Positions 41,138 through 63,826 of a stretch of DNA of 64,000 bases are shown one piece after another (position 1 is the first letter of the stretch; every line of letters begins with the position of its first letter). The position numbers were made by a program, and so were the translations under genes. Source of the stretch: Phoebastria nigripes (taxonomy: Eukaryota; Chordata; Aves; Procellariiformes; Diomedeidae). The stretch spans positions 43,499 to 107,498 of the forward strand of contig JAYKAV010000403.1 in NCBI GenBank assembly GCA_035582835.1. The letters run 5' to 3'. The notes under the pieces are model-generated. The model did no database searches, had not been told where the DNA came from, and saw only the letters and a list, made by a program, of their open reading frames with translations.

Positions 41138-44100
41138 ACTAAGATTAAAAATGTGCAGCTAGTGAGTCAGGGGAGGATTTTCATTGGTTGTTAATTTCTT
41201 TCAATAGTCCACATACTCCTAAAACAGCTAGGCTGGAAAAAAAAAAGAGAACTGACATTCTTTCAGTAACCCTTGAAGAACACAGCTGGTATATAAAGTG
41301 TTAAAGGGATGGAAATCCACCTAAATCATTTTGTGACTGCTAATAAACTTTTTGATAACATACTCCCTCTGAACTCCCATTGAACACAATTCTGAACTGG
41401 ATCACACTGTCAAAATGCTCAGAATAATGTTGTGCACAGCAGAAATCTTCAAATCTAATGAGTACTTCCATGTCATAAATAACAAGAGTCTTCTTCTGTT
41501 TGCTGATCAATGAAATGAATTAGATGGTTCATGTATCAAAATTTAAATACTACCTCTTCTGGATCACATTGGAAACTCTTATTTAAAGAATCTTTTCTCC
41601 CATACAGATCAAACTAAATTAAACCAGAAAACAGTAAGANACTAAGTTGTGCTATTCAGTGGAATGAGTGGAAGGCAACAGTGAGCAGCTGAGGGAAAGA
41701 CCAAATAACATCTAAATATAGGCTGCAGATTTTCATTGGATAAATGGCAGAGTAGCTTTATCATACCAACACTTAATAGAACAAGTAATATTTTTAGCCG
41801 CCTAAATGAGATGGTATAAATGTACAGAAAACAAGTCTAACCAAATTATTTAAAAGCTGAAAGATGCTTCACGTTTGTGCCTTGATTTATTGATGCAGCC
41901 AAATATAGATTGAGTGCCTGGTCCATTTCACTGTAATTTCGAACAACAAAACACAGTTTTCAATAGATGGAGAATGGTATTGTGTAATGGCATTAGCCTA
42001 AGTTTCCACTGTGGTTTCATACGACCTTTCCACAACAGCTGTCTCTTCTTACATTTCAATGAGAAGAGCAATTGACATCCAAAATATGTTCCCAATTATT
42101 AATCATAAAATGGCACCTGTGATATCAAACTTCCCCCTACCATTATAATGAGAGATGTGTGGTGACGTTTAATGGTTTATAGAAAAGAGATGATTTTGCA
42201 AGGAAATAAAAATAAGGATATTTGCACTTCTCCACACTTTTAATTGTTTTCCGGTTATTATGAGTGTTAGAATTAAAACTAGTTTAAAATATTTCACTGT
42301 ATTTTTATTCAGTGACTGCTATCCAACAAAAAAAAAATTCACTAGAATGTTTTCCACTATAAGAATTTTATTTTTTTCACTTGTATGATTTTGAAAGTTA
42401 AGCAAAAAAATTGGTCTTATAGTCTTCATTTATTATGAAAATCTGAAAAGCGTCCACATGATTTTTTGATAGATATAGTCTCAAGTTTTTGTTGGGTTTT
42501 TTTTTTTTTGGTTTGGTAGGCTGTGGGTTTTTTTGGTGTCCTCACTCTCTTTAGAAAACAATACCCCAATTCTTCTGAGAAAATCCTCATATTTTGACCA
42601 CAGTTATTTTGACCAGTTATTCCTGGTCCGCATTAGAGCCCAGCATTACAGCTAAAGATTAAATAATTCTCCTTATTTGTTAATTCCATAAGGTTCACAC
42701 TTACAATAAAAGTAATTTTTTTTTTATTTGCATTAGCCTTTGAAAACTTTCCATGTCATCTAAAACTCCTAGAGCTAAATAAAAATTAGTATCACAGATA
42801 GATTAAGATCCTCAACTAATCTGATATGTGGGAGATAAGAAATGCAATTTTTGGTGTTCATTTCCTTCTTTTAGTCCTCCTGCTGAAGGCAAAACCAAAT
42901 GTACTCTGCAGACCACACAGTTACACCCACATATTCCAGGGACTTAATGCAAATGGTCTTTTTAATTCCTGATTTTAGTAGTACTACAATATCATCTCTC
43001 TTTACTTCATTAATTCAAACAGAAAATCACATTAGCATGGTTTCTTCGGTCTTAAGAGTAGTACTAAAATTCGTTATATGAGCTCCTTGGTTTTTTTAAT
43101 TTTGCAGATATGGCGTGGCAAAACTTGCAGGAACAAGTTACAAAAGAATGAGGCAAGGTGGGAAGTGCTGAGGGTAGCTGGACAGCCTGAGGTGTGTGAC
43201 TGAACACAAAGGCCTGTCAAAAGAATTAGAGTCTAAAAACCTAGATAAGAAACTCCTGTGAATGGACTGTGGGGTTTCCATGAGTCTGCAGGCAATTCAT
43301 CTCTGAGCTGCACGACCCTCTCATAGACAAGCAACACAAAGTTACCAGGTTATGGAAAGGTTTGTCTCCATGGTAATTAAGATAATGGGAAGAAACTGAA
43401 GTCTCTCAAAGCTCCCATTACACTGACACTATTAGTCTCTGCTGCAAATGATAACTGCTCTCTACCACCACGTTGGATGTCAGTGCATGCAATGATAAGA
43501 CAATTCAACTTAAAGCAGCCTTTCATCTTTCATTTAATTCACCATTACATAATGCAATGGGGTCAACCTACAAACAAATACACGTACAGATTATTACAGT
43601 AATAAATATAGGTACTAAAAAATACCTAGTCTGACTCTTGCATGAAATGAATTGGAATTAGATACTTCCATCTTTGTGAAATGAATTACAGCAAATACAG
43701 AAACACAACTGTTTTGTTTTTTTTTTTTTCCTGAAGCTACTGTGGATTCAAAGCTGAAGGCCAGAAACTGAAAAAAATTCTGGAAGCATAAAAATTAGAC
43801 TCTTCATGCTAAGACCCTTCATTGATTCATCAAAGTAATTTTAAGCACATTACAGCTTGATACTGCAAGCCTGGCAAAGATCAAAGACTACCAGAAACTA
43901 GAACATCTCCAAGATACTAAAAACAAACTGTGAATTAAAAATAAAAATTGCATTAAAGGAGGATAAAACTGGAAACAAATTAATGTTCTACAATGAGCAC
44001 CAGTGCTACACCGGTGCTTGCTGAAGTTTTGCTAGTATAACATCTGTTCAGTTGAGTCTGCGTTTGACAAAAGGAAGATACTTTTCTCAGTGGAAGACCA

Positions 44101-46859
44101 AGGGGCCTTGGGGTGTAAAAAGAGACAAGAAAGGAAAAAGGAAAAAAGAAAGATCTTCTACCTTTTCTGAGGTTAAATGGAACTCCTAGAAATGTTCAGT
44201 GTGGTTTTTTTAAGTGGAGTTGTTGATCGGGAAAATTAGGTACTGCCTTGGGATTTCAGGTCTGATCAATGCTATACACTTTCTAAAAGATATCACCAGG
44301 CACCAGGTTACACGTTGCATTATTTATTTTTCTTTTAAAAAAAGATATGTTAATTAAATTTCTAAATTTACCTATTTAGAAGAAGAGATATAAAAAACTA
44401 ATAAAAATGCTCAAAGCTCAATGCTATGCCTCTATCATTTAGACAAAGTCCTTTTGTTTTCATAAAAATATGTCTCTGTTTCACAGCTGCTACATAAAAA
44501 AGACCTGATTTTGATGTCTGTTACTTCAGTAAAAATCACAAAACAGCAGCTCTATGATCCTTAAAAGAACTCTGCCCCGAGACACACTTAAATCACAACT
44601 TTCACTGTTGAATGTCTGTCCTGAAAAGTGTTAGAAAAGAGCAAAAGAAGTCTGACCTGCAAAGATCCCAGAGATGCTTCAAAGCCTCATATGCTAAAAA
44701 GCAGCAATGTAACCACCATCACTCTGTGAGGTTATGAGCCAACAAATCAATAAAGTAAATCGCTCCCAGAGATCTCTGATCTGGGGAATAAGTTCAGTGA
44801 AACAACACTGGAGAACTGTGCAGTGTGAAGGAGACCGAAAGTGCATTTTTCATCTATGTCACTTTGTGCAATATGGTCCCAGGCTGGGATAGAAAATAGG
44901 ATAGTGGTATTAGCCCTGAGAGGCAGGGCTTGTGATTCCAGGGGTAATGTTACAGGATATTGTTGTGTTGCTTCGATGATTCAATATGCATCGTGCTGTC
45001 TAAATCTGTCAGCCTGCTCAGTTTTCTAACCAGGCACTGCCCTGCCTGACAGAGACATGACCTTAGTCATACTAATCCTTTGCTACTCGTTGTCCTCATC
45101 TCCTAAGGGAGAAAAAGGTCAAGTTCTCAAAGAATTTAAACAAAAAGTGCTTAATAATTCACATATGAACAATTTCTCTTATATGTGTTTCTAGAAACAC
45201 GATGATTTTAAATTACAAACCCTCTGATGAACCTCTTGTCTTCACGAGCAAAATTCCAAAATACAAGGGTAATTCTTTAACCCCTCTTCAAAATATTTTT
45301 TTTCCTTCAAAGCACGTCCAAATGTATTATTCCAGCTCACCAACTCTTTGGAATGAATGCTTACATCTGGTTGCAGTANAAGAATACAATGAATTATATG
45401 CTTCTGATAATTCACAGTTAAGAAGATTGAAATAACTTCCTACTGTACTCATCTGAGAAAATAAAATGCACTGAATGCTGTCTGCCCTTATCTATGGTTG
45501 TGCATATTTGTTTGTCCCTTCTATGTAAACTGTTTTTGAGAAATCATGCTTCCACTGGAAACTGACTTATTTCTATTTAATCATTGTCTCAGTCTCAATT
45601 TACTTGGAAATATGCTTATGTCATGGGGTCAAAATCAGACCTACAACAACCCTGTTTGAAACAATGCCTAAAAAGGTGGAAAGTGCTATTTCAGATTCTG
45701 CATTCAATTCAGGAAATACAAATACAAAATTATCGTGCTCTAGGAAGTAAAGCTGCCATAAAAGTTAATCTTCCTTTCTTTCTTGACAAGTAATGCTGTA
45801 TTTCACAGTATCCCCACTGATTTCCTTTAAAGCTCCTGGGACTAAGGTAGTACTCCCTTACTCGCGCTCATTAGTCAGATCAGACATTTCATTGACTCAA
45901 ATACAACTTTTAATAACAATTCACAGGTCAACAATGGGAGTANAGAGTTTAAAACTGTGTCTCTTTTGAGAGCTATAGATACTTATTAAATAAAGGCCAT
46001 TACCCCTGTGCTGTTATATGGAACCAAATTCTCCTGAATGTGTATTTTGCTGGATTTAATAAAGGAAAACTATTTGAAATTATCAAAATACTAGGATTCA
46101 AAGGAAAAAAAGATAAATGTAAGCTACTGAACATATAGCTAGATATGTTCATATATTTCACCCATATACAAATACTAGAAAACTTTACACTTCTGCATTA
46201 GATTTAAAGAATTTCTTTAAAAGGTTTTTTATATTTTAAGAGGGCAAGAGAAAAATCTACATGTTTTCTACATTGTTTGGAGCATGCTTTGAAGTTCAGC
46301 AGACTCTTAAGTAAAACATTCAAGCAAATCTTTGAAAACTTTGAAACTTTGAAAAAAGTTTCTTCCTCTAGCTGCATGGAGGTCAGATAATCTGCTTTGA
46401 GGCTACCTGAACCCAATGAAATCTATAACTTCTACATTAATGTGAGGAGTTGATTGTTTTTCATGCAGCCAGTGAGAAGAATCAATGTAGAAATACACAG
46501 CCCATTTTAAGCTGTGAAGTAGAATAAGTTGTTTCCTCAGACTTTATTCTTGAGTGACTTCCCATAGAAGTAGGGTCAATGATATTGATTTGTGAAAATT
46601 TCATTTTAAACTACTTGATCCTAGAAATACAATGTCCAGAAGATATCAGCTGGCATCTGCAGCATCTCTGCTGCAGGTTTTCCTGTTGACAGCTCGGGAC
46701 AGTAGGCTGCTCCACTAAAAATAATCAGGGAATTACAAAATCCACCATGCGTCATCTATACCTGAGCTGTGGCACCTGCTAAGCTATACATTTCTACAGT
46801 ACTAATCCTCTCCTCGACTCTCTACCTTAGGCTAGCTAAAACCGGTAACAATATCAAGG

Positions 46860-47060
46860 GAACAACAGTGACGGCTTCCAGCTTTTGCTGAGAAGCCACA
46901 GCAACCAGGTGACAGGGTCTGTGCTGCATCAGCCCTGAGCAGCTGGAGGACACTGGCTGCTGGCTCCAGCTGCCTGTTGCCCTGGCCAGGTTAGTCTGTC
47001 TCTGTGACGGTGTCAATGGGGCCCTGCTTCGCTTGCCATGAGCTGGCCAGGTCTTCTTGT
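46860..47060. other. GC-rich patch inside the giant intron
   Basis: GC content is clearly above the surroundings; by hand count 39 of 60 bases in 46921-46980 are G or C. It carries two CAGCTG E-boxes (46940-46945 and 46967-46972), 27 bp apart. It shows no open frame with domain features and no transposon similarity that I recognise. It may be a regulatory element or a decayed repeat. Confidence 0.4.
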
Positions 47061-50000
47061 CCTCCTGAATATCATTATGTCTTTGCTTATTTGCAACTGG
47101 ATGGAATTAATTAAACGCCTGAGTAAGGTCCGCTGGAACTTCCTAATGAGATCCTGTGTATATTGGCCTTGTCACAGTCAGCGGAGGTAGTTACTAATAG
47201 CAGGTTTCATCTTCCTTATACATCTGCATATTCCTTTTTAGAGGCTTGTTTCAAATCCTTGAAAGACTCCCCCCCTAACTTTATTAAATCCTAAATTATC
47301 TTTTTTAATGACAATGTCTATATGCAGGGCAATTAACATTGATCCCACAAAAATTATCTTCAACAAATGGTTTTATCCTTTGATTGTTGTTCCTTTCCCA
47401 CTGTGATACCTAAGACTTGCTTCTTTTTTATGACAGAAACAACTTAAGCAGCAGTAGGAAACTTATGTTCAGATGAGCAGAACAATAAAATGTATCATTC
47501 CTTTCACCTAAGAATTCTTGCTTGCCTCTTTAGAAGCACATCTAAAAATAACACTGTTTCTTCTGACTCATAAAATAAACCAGTACTGAGTGCCGATGAG
47601 GAACCCCACCATCACCGCTAAAACAGGCATAGTGAATATGCTGCACTTCAGCTTCAGAATGTCTCCTACAATGGGTTGTATTCTCTTACAACTGCCACAG
47701 AGAAGATTAGAAGTATCTCAAAATCTCACTGCAGTAGCAAAGTTTTGACTAGTTATATCCAGATCCCTTCTGGTAATATTCTGTTTGCCCGGTGAGCTTT
47801 TGCACAGCTACTAAACACTGTAATTTCAATTTAGATGGATGGTGAGTTGGATATTGCAGTCTCCATAAAGAGCTGTAATGTCAACTTCTTTCATTTGCAT
47901 AAATGTTGAGGGGGTTGATTTGAAGAATACTGTATTTTTGCAACTAGTTCAACAGCCCATCATTTTGATTGGATCATTATCCATATACAGAGAGGTTTAT
48001 ATGAAGAATATGTAGTACAATTGAGGAGAAAAAAATAACAGTAACTGCAGGGAAATTCCCTTCGAAAATGAATTTTCTCTAACTACAAACCTTAACATAA
48101 AAGTTCATGCTTGGCTATAGTATCCCTTTTATGATCTTGCAGTTTTATTGGTTATATCATAATCTGAGATACTACTTTAGTAGTATGATAGATAATATTC
48201 TTAAGCTTCCTGAATGTGGACAAGCAATGCGAATATTAAGAGAAGACACCAATACATACCATGAACTATGATTTTAAAAAAATGGCTTTTTACTCTTGAT
48301 TAGGATTTTTCTTCCACTGTGATATTCAGGAGGAGGAGAAATGTCTTCCTCATTCTGCCTCCATATGATATTTCCTCGTCATATTGTTCATTACTGTGCC
48401 ATTGGTGTGTACGGTGTTCACTCTCAGTTCAACTTTTAGTGGACGTGATGACTTTAGCTAGAGACAGTTCGCTAAGTTGTCAAACTTGAGATGCTAAATT
48501 TCTTCCCAGGTCATCTCCTCTTCCTTGCATTTTCAACTAATCACAATCTACTGATCTGCTTTCACTGACATTAACTTAACTTTAAATCAAGAGATACTCA
48601 AACTGGATTGAAATATATTGGTATTGCAGTTTGAACTAGCAGAAGAAGCTTCAGTATGACTTCCCATGATTATGTGTTGTTTAATTAGATTTTATTCATA
48701 CTGACACTGCTAAATAGAAACTCTCATTNTAATATGACTTATGAATCCTTATAAGCAACATAATGGGTAAACTAGGCTGATCTGCAAAACAACCCTGGAT
48801 ACAATAATGAGAATAATTTTTCATATCTCCATGAAGAATTCTTGCCTTCATTAAAAAAAATTTAATAAGAATAATAAGTCGTTACCCAAATGTCTTCTAT
48901 CTACACTGCCTTTAAAAATCTCTTTAAGCTCACTGGAGACAAGGATTTAAAATAACATAAAAATGATGTCTGAAAAGTTTATTAGGATAGTAAAATTAGG
49001 TGAAAATAAGAAGAGAGGAATGTCTCACTGTAATAAGAGTAAAAGAAAGAGAAAACATAACGAATATTCCCAAAACCTAGAGAAAGGAAATATTACCAAT
49101 CGTGATCTAGAAAATTCCATANAAGTCATGTATTTGAACATTATATTTCAAACAAATATTGAAAAGTACAGTAGAAAAGAATCTCTACAGGCTTTTATCA
49201 ATGGGGATAACTGTCTAGTAAAACTCTGCTCAGGTCAATTTTGTAAAAAATTAAAAAAAAAAAAAAATTTTTGTCCATTTCCATCCTGAGGGTAGAAAAA
49301 ATAATTAAGAATTTTGCCTACTGGACTTGAACACTTCAGAGACAATATCCCAACAGAGAATCAATGTCTCTTTTTAACTCATTTTAGGTGGTGTGGTTTG
49401 TTTGATTTTCTTTTATTTCACTTCTTTTTTCTCCTATTATAGTATAGACATATATATTATGTTATATATAATATACATATATAATAACAGAAGTATTTGC
49501 ATGTGTATTATTAATTTCACTGCATGTAATAAAATGAGATATAATTACTTTTCTGTTTTTAAGGCAACTGTCCATGCTGCAACATACTTAATGTGATAAT
49601 TACTGTGCACAACCAACAGTGATAATTTAAGTGCAAACTACTCACACATACCTAATGCAGCTGCTATTTGTTTTCCACCAAAGTTAGTTTGCAAGTTAGT
49701 TTACAATTAAAATTAAGCAACCCTAAAATGCTCACAATTGCAATATTTGCGTGCTACAAGATACACCTTTGAGTAACGCAATGAGAACATAATTTGAACT
49801 TTGAGTTAAAATAAATGTTTCTTTTTGCACCTTATTCATTCTAAGTAATGGGGTCTATGTTTGTTTTCATTTTTGAATACATGTTATTTTAAAACAAGTT
49901 TATTTTTTTTTTAATCTACTTGCCTCCTTTATGGATTTGAGCTTTTCTAGGAAAAATAGCTGTATAAATATATCTCATTAACTGTACAGCTACTTGATGA

Positions 50001-51185
50001 GTGGCCTGTTGTCATTTGTAGGCGTTTGGACTAATCCATGAAAAAATCTCCTAATGGCTGTCAATGGGCTCATTGTTTTTATATTTCAGACAGACTTAGC
50101 CTAGGTTGTGTCTTTAGATGTTAAAGACTGTTGAAGTGTTTTATCTTCCAGGCTTTTGAATTATTCTTATAATATCCGGAACATTTGAGAAACAATTTTC
50201 AGCAATTTATTTTCAAGGACAAAATATGATTTATCATTAAAAGTTAAGGCAGTCAACATGTGTATTGGAAATAAAACAGAAATTTTATTGCAGTTCACAA
50301 AAATAGTTTCTATCCCAAGATTTTATTAGAGATATTGAAGAAAGAAGTTAACAGACATGTGGCAAATAAATTGCACCATGATTTATACTTGAATAGCCAG
50401 AACTCCCTGCACAGATACAGGTAAGCACAAATACACAAACTCTCATTTGCAAAGGTTTCTACTACATCTAGAAGTGGTATATTTGGTCATTGTGTTTGAA
50501 CACCATTAAAATGTCCAATGGCATTAAAATGCATAGCATGCACATGGAGGTGAAATATATGCTTTTGCTACACTGATCATCAATTTCTACATTTTACTAG
50601 AATCATACTATGATTTAAAACTTGCTTTTGCAAGCATTTAATCCTTTTTAACAAACAACAAATGGAACAGCCAATTTTCAAGGAACGTATCAGTTTTCAC
50701 TTGTAACTGAATAACTAGTTTTTTCTTTTTTTCATAATTTTTTGGTCATCCCACATTTAGTGAAGAAAATGCCATTTCTAAAGAAAAGTGATGATATATT
50801 CTGTACCTGCCTACTAAAATATAAATAATTTAATACAGTCATATTTTTGCATTTTATTCTCACTTTGTGTAGGTTGCTAATTCATTTTTTTGGTGGATGT
50901 TATCCCATCAGAACGATAGGGTTGTATACTGATAGCTACCAATAGGGATGACAGCGAAATACGAAAGTAGCTCTCACATGGAGAATATCAAAGAGAAAGG
51001 TACTGTATGTGAAGAGGGAAAATGGAAAGAGGTTTTAAAAAGATTTTCTGTGGCTTTTCAGAGAAATTTCTTTTGGAATAGAAAGGGTAAAGGCATTTTT
51101 AAGAGACTAGAATAATAAAAACCAGCACTGAACTAGGAGGCACATGGGAGCTCTTCCACTCTACAAGCCGAACAACAGAACGTCA

Positions 51186-51482
<297 letters not shown>

Positions 51483-52593
51483 TCAGCAAAGTAAATGCAG
51501 AGACATAGGAAGTATACTTCCCATACAGGTCCTATACTAGTGAACCTCGGCTTAGGNTAAAAAATGACCAGATCATATTCCTTGTGTACTTGTTATATCA
51601 GGAATAAACTGGGAGCAGTTTGAGATTTGAATGGGCCTGTGTAGAAGAGCGAGCATACTTCCATGTTTCCCAGCTATTCTGATCACATGTCCTTGCCCAA
51701 CAGCATTAGTTGTTATTTTGACAGTACATCATACAGTAGCCACACCATGATAAATATCAGGATGCAGTTTTCTGAAAGATAACCTTCAAAATAGCAAGTC
51801 ACACTATACAAAAACTTGTGAAACAGGCAAAAAACCTTCATACATGTATAAATCATTAGGTATCCCTAATGATTCATATTACCTTTGGCCATCTGTGCTC
51901 TTTAATGTATGAATATTAACTCACATTTAAATAATTTAGTCAGAGGAAATTGCAAAAATAGATGCCTACAGTTAATATTTTCCAACACTGATATGGTCCT
52001 TGAGTTTTCCATTTTTATTTTTAATCAGAAGTATAATAAATTCTGCAAGTTTTCAAATTCATTTTTTTCCTTCATACAAAAACTAAATTTGTAGTTCACA
52101 TAAACATAAATGTAGTATAAATAAAACACTGTTAAATTATAATTGCACATCTACTAACATTTGTATATGAATTAGAGGAAAAAATTTTACTTCATTAGAG
52201 ATGGAGTAAAATAGATTCATTCTAACTTTGACACTTCTCTGGCTAATTTACAACCATAGATGTTTGCCATAATATTATGGGATGAGAAATTTGCTTTTTC
52301 CCTGAGGTCCAGCATATATTTAACATGTGTAGTGACATATTCATGATAATATTTTTAAAAAAAATATAATTAGAAAATGCAAATGAACTTATTTTTTCTA
52401 CACCTGCTATTTTGTGTGTTAAAAAAGCCATGTAGATAAACACTACGAGATATAAAAAGCATGCCACATCATGGCATTGGTGTCTGCTAGGAAGACGTGG
52501 CTAGACTGGCTTGAGTGCTGGGCATGTTGATGTTTGTTAACACCTGTTTAATATTAGGCAAATGACTTCTGTTTGGAGGAAACCAACCCACAC

Positions 52594-52616
52594 AACCCAA
52601 CCCAACCCAACCCAAC
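52594..52616. repeat. (AACCC)n microsatellite
   Basis: Four and a half perfect 5-bp units. Confidence 0.9.
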
Positions 52617-53849
52617 AAACTTTCACAGTCTTCTTTGGAAGGAAACTTGACTGACTGAGGTAGCAGACAAGGGACACTCTGAAAGGCCCCTTGATCTGAA
52701 TGACTGGGACCAGCACTGTGGGACAGTGGACTGATCACAGCTAGTCAAGCTTGGCTAGGAGATTATAGGACAAATCACTTAAATCCAGCCAGAATGATGT
52801 AATTCTAGTCATAAGCAAATTTTCAACATTTTAATGTTGAAAGTGGAGGTGCTAATAGGGGAGTTAGAATTAAGCAATTGCTAGATGTAAGCTCAAGAGC
52901 TGTGGTTTTGGAAGTAAGTGCTGAAATTCGTCTTTGTACAAGGACCTATCACAGAATACTGCAGTATTCTCTACCACATATGACAAAATTTTAACAGCTG
53001 AGCTGAATTTTGTTTGGGTTGTCTCATGATGAACACAATTGTTAAGTGCTATCAGTTCTAACAATATGGCCAGATACCACCTTCACCTTTAAAAATTTGA
53101 CCACATTAAAATTGTGAAAAGTGAAATTAGTTCTAAATATATTTATTTGAGAACACAATTTCAAGACTATAGATCATCTCTTGAGTAAGAAATGGAGAAT
53201 TTGACCTGTTTGATCACTCACCACAACAAAAACACTTAACTTTCAGATTATAGGGTAAATTTCCAGGCTTGAGAATCAGATCAGCAGTAATTTTATTCAT
53301 ATGTGGAGCGGATTCAACATATATATCACNGAGATACATAAATCTGTGTTCTAACAGAACTGGCTATTTTAAAAGCCAAATGAAAGAGAGGGACACACTG
53401 GAGGGCAGTTCTCTTGTACTGCATCTTACTTTGAGATCAGTGAAATGCAGCCAGGCTGGACTATCTCAAAATTTAAAAACATATGAACACATAATCTTTG
53501 TGATTATTTGTGCCTGTTTCACCCTCAGTCACCTTGGCAAGCTTTCACTAGCCCCTGAGTTTCTACATATCTTCAAGTAAACTTTGGTTTTATTGGGTTT
53601 TGTCTTTCATCAGTTCATGTAAACATTCAAGAACTACTAAATACAAGTCCCACGCCTTTGTGCAACTCTCTTGTGGAATATTTCAATTTAAGATCAGTTC
53701 TGAGCTCAGCTTCAGTAACATCTTTGCCTGAGCTATGGGGCCTTCAAAGGCAGAGGATGAAGGCACAGAGCTTGTAGCAAGAACACGAATGGATAACCGG
53801 GTGCTTTGGCCAAAACAAACAGGAGCTGCACTGCCGCTAACAAAGGAAG

Positions 53850-53877
53850 TTTATTTATTTAAATTTATTTATTTAAA
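53850..53877. repeat. Exact 14-bp tandem duplication
   Basis: TTTATTTATTTAAA occurs twice back to back. Confidence 0.9.
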
Positions 53878-54156
53878 ATTACCTAAAGCTAAACTATGAA
53901 TAGTCACTATGGGTAACTTTAAGCTTCCTGGAAATGAGCTCAAGCTCTGGAGGAGCGGGACCCAGTGGATCTCAGAGCTGAGCTAACTCACCTTGCAAGC
54001 TGCAGCCAGACCAAATGTCTCCCTCCTGACAAGTAACAAATTATCTTGCTTGACTCATACAGCAATACTTAAAGGAGAAACAACTGAGAATCAATTTTTC
54101 CTAACTTAAAGTCATTTTATGACAGTAATTAATATTTTGATATTGTTACACATTTA

Positions 54157-62852
<8,696 letters not shown>

Positions 62853-62980
62853 TGTCGTGGTTTAACCCTGGCAGCACCTAAACACCACGCAGCCGCTCGC
62901 TCAGCCCCCCACTCCGGTGGGATGGGGGAGAGAATCGGGAGGGCACGAGTAGGAAAACTCGTGGGTTGAGATAAAAACAG

Positions 62981-62986
62981 TTTAAT
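62981..62986 (-). terminator. LTR polyadenylation signal ATTAAA
   Basis: ATTAAA on the minus strand downstream of the LTR TATA box, where the R region would end. The related 9.7-kb LTR has GTTAAA at the matching place, so its signal is probably weakened. Confidence 0.5.
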
Positions 62987-63153
62987 AATTGAAATAAAAC
63001 AAAGTACAACAGTAATAATAACAGTGATAACAACAACAACAACAATATACAAAGCAGGNGATGCACAATGCAATTGCTCACCACCCGCCAAAACCGACAC
63101 GTGCCCGATACGAAAGCCCGTTCCCGGGACCCAAAGCCCCCCCCCACCATTAG

Positions 63154-63199
63154 TTTTTATACTGAGCATGACGTCACATGGTATGGAATACCCCATTGG
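63154..63199 (-). promoter_or_regulatory. LTR promoter: CCAAT, CRE and TATA
   Basis: On the minus strand, in order: CCAAT (63199-63195), TGACGTCA (63176-63169) and TATAAAAA (63161-63154). The spacing is that of a compact RNA polymerase II promoter. A full CRE would bind CREB/ATF proteins, suggesting cAMP- or stress-responsive activity. This is read from motifs only. Confidence 0.6.
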
Positions 63200-63416
63200 C
63201 CAGCTGGGTCAACCACCCCGGCTGTGCTCCCCCCACCAGCTTCCCATGCACCTGGCAGGGCATGGGAGGCCGAAAAGTGCCCGGTGCAAGCACCACCCAG
63301 CAGCACCCAAAACATCAATGGGCCATCAACGCTCCTATTATACCAAACTCAAAACACAGCACANNCNCCCNGCTACTGGGAAGAAAGTTAACTCTGTCCC
63401 AGCCGGAACCAGGACA

Positions 63417-63826
63417 ATATCCACCCCTTATTCTATACCATCTACGTCATGCCCANGTCTCACATTTTCCAANACATTCCAATTAATCATCATCATTTTT
63501 CCTGCCCTTCGATACATACACAGATGACATTCCCTTAGTCTATGGGCCATCCCTCTAAAATGTCCATTGAGTTCATTTAGTCCATGACATTGGGCTCCAT
63601 CTGTCATAGCAGTCTTTCAGGGCAGGAGAGATGGTGTGTGCTGTTGGACTGTTGCATCCTGAAGCCAGTTCTGGTTCCATTATCNNTGCGCTCNTCTGGT
63701 TTTCTCATCGTTGCACTTTGCTCGGTTTCATCAAAGTTCGTTCTTCATTAATCTGGGTGATTTTTANTGCAACANCTTTGATATGACATACAGCATTATA
63801 TAGCAATTAACATCATACAATTCAGT
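63417..63826 (-). other. Non-coding internal provirus sequence between pol stop and 3' LTR
   Basis: About 410 bp of retroviral internal sequence on the minus strand with no long open frame. Directly before the LTR is a short purine-rich stretch (aaggggtgga) suitable as the polypurine tract that primes plus-strand DNA synthesis. There is no env gene between pol and the LTR, as is usual for ERVL elements. Several Ns are present. Confidence 0.65.

Larger units (their letters stand above)
62853..63416 (-). mobile_element. 3' LTR of an ERVL-like provirus, minus orientation
   Basis: The plus strand begins tgtcgtggtttaaccctgg and ends gccggaaccaggaca (TG...CA, 564 bp). The minus strand starts tgtcctggttccggctggga, a start I recognise as a common avian ERVL LTR type. 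In minus order it carries a CCAAT box (63199-63195), a perfect CRE palindrome TGACGTCA (63169-63176), a TATA box (63161-63154) and an ATTAAA polyadenylation signal (62986-62981). An (AAC)n stretch near 63029-63045 and several Ns are inside. Unlike the copy at 9.7 kb it is followed by internal retroviral sequence, so it is the 3' LTR of a longer provirus that leaves the window. Open frames of up to 167 codons across it are fortuitous. Confidence 0.9.

Noticed and set aside
49446..49490. AT palindrome that could be read as a cruciform or origin-like element
   Set aside because: It is an ordinary (TA)n-type low-complexity patch; nothing else around it supports a function.
63024..63527. Open frame of 167 codons on the plus strand
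   Set aside because: It lies across the 3' LTR and non-coding provirus sequence, antisense to the element, contains several Ns, and has low-complexity threonine and proline stretches. It is a composition effect of the LTR.
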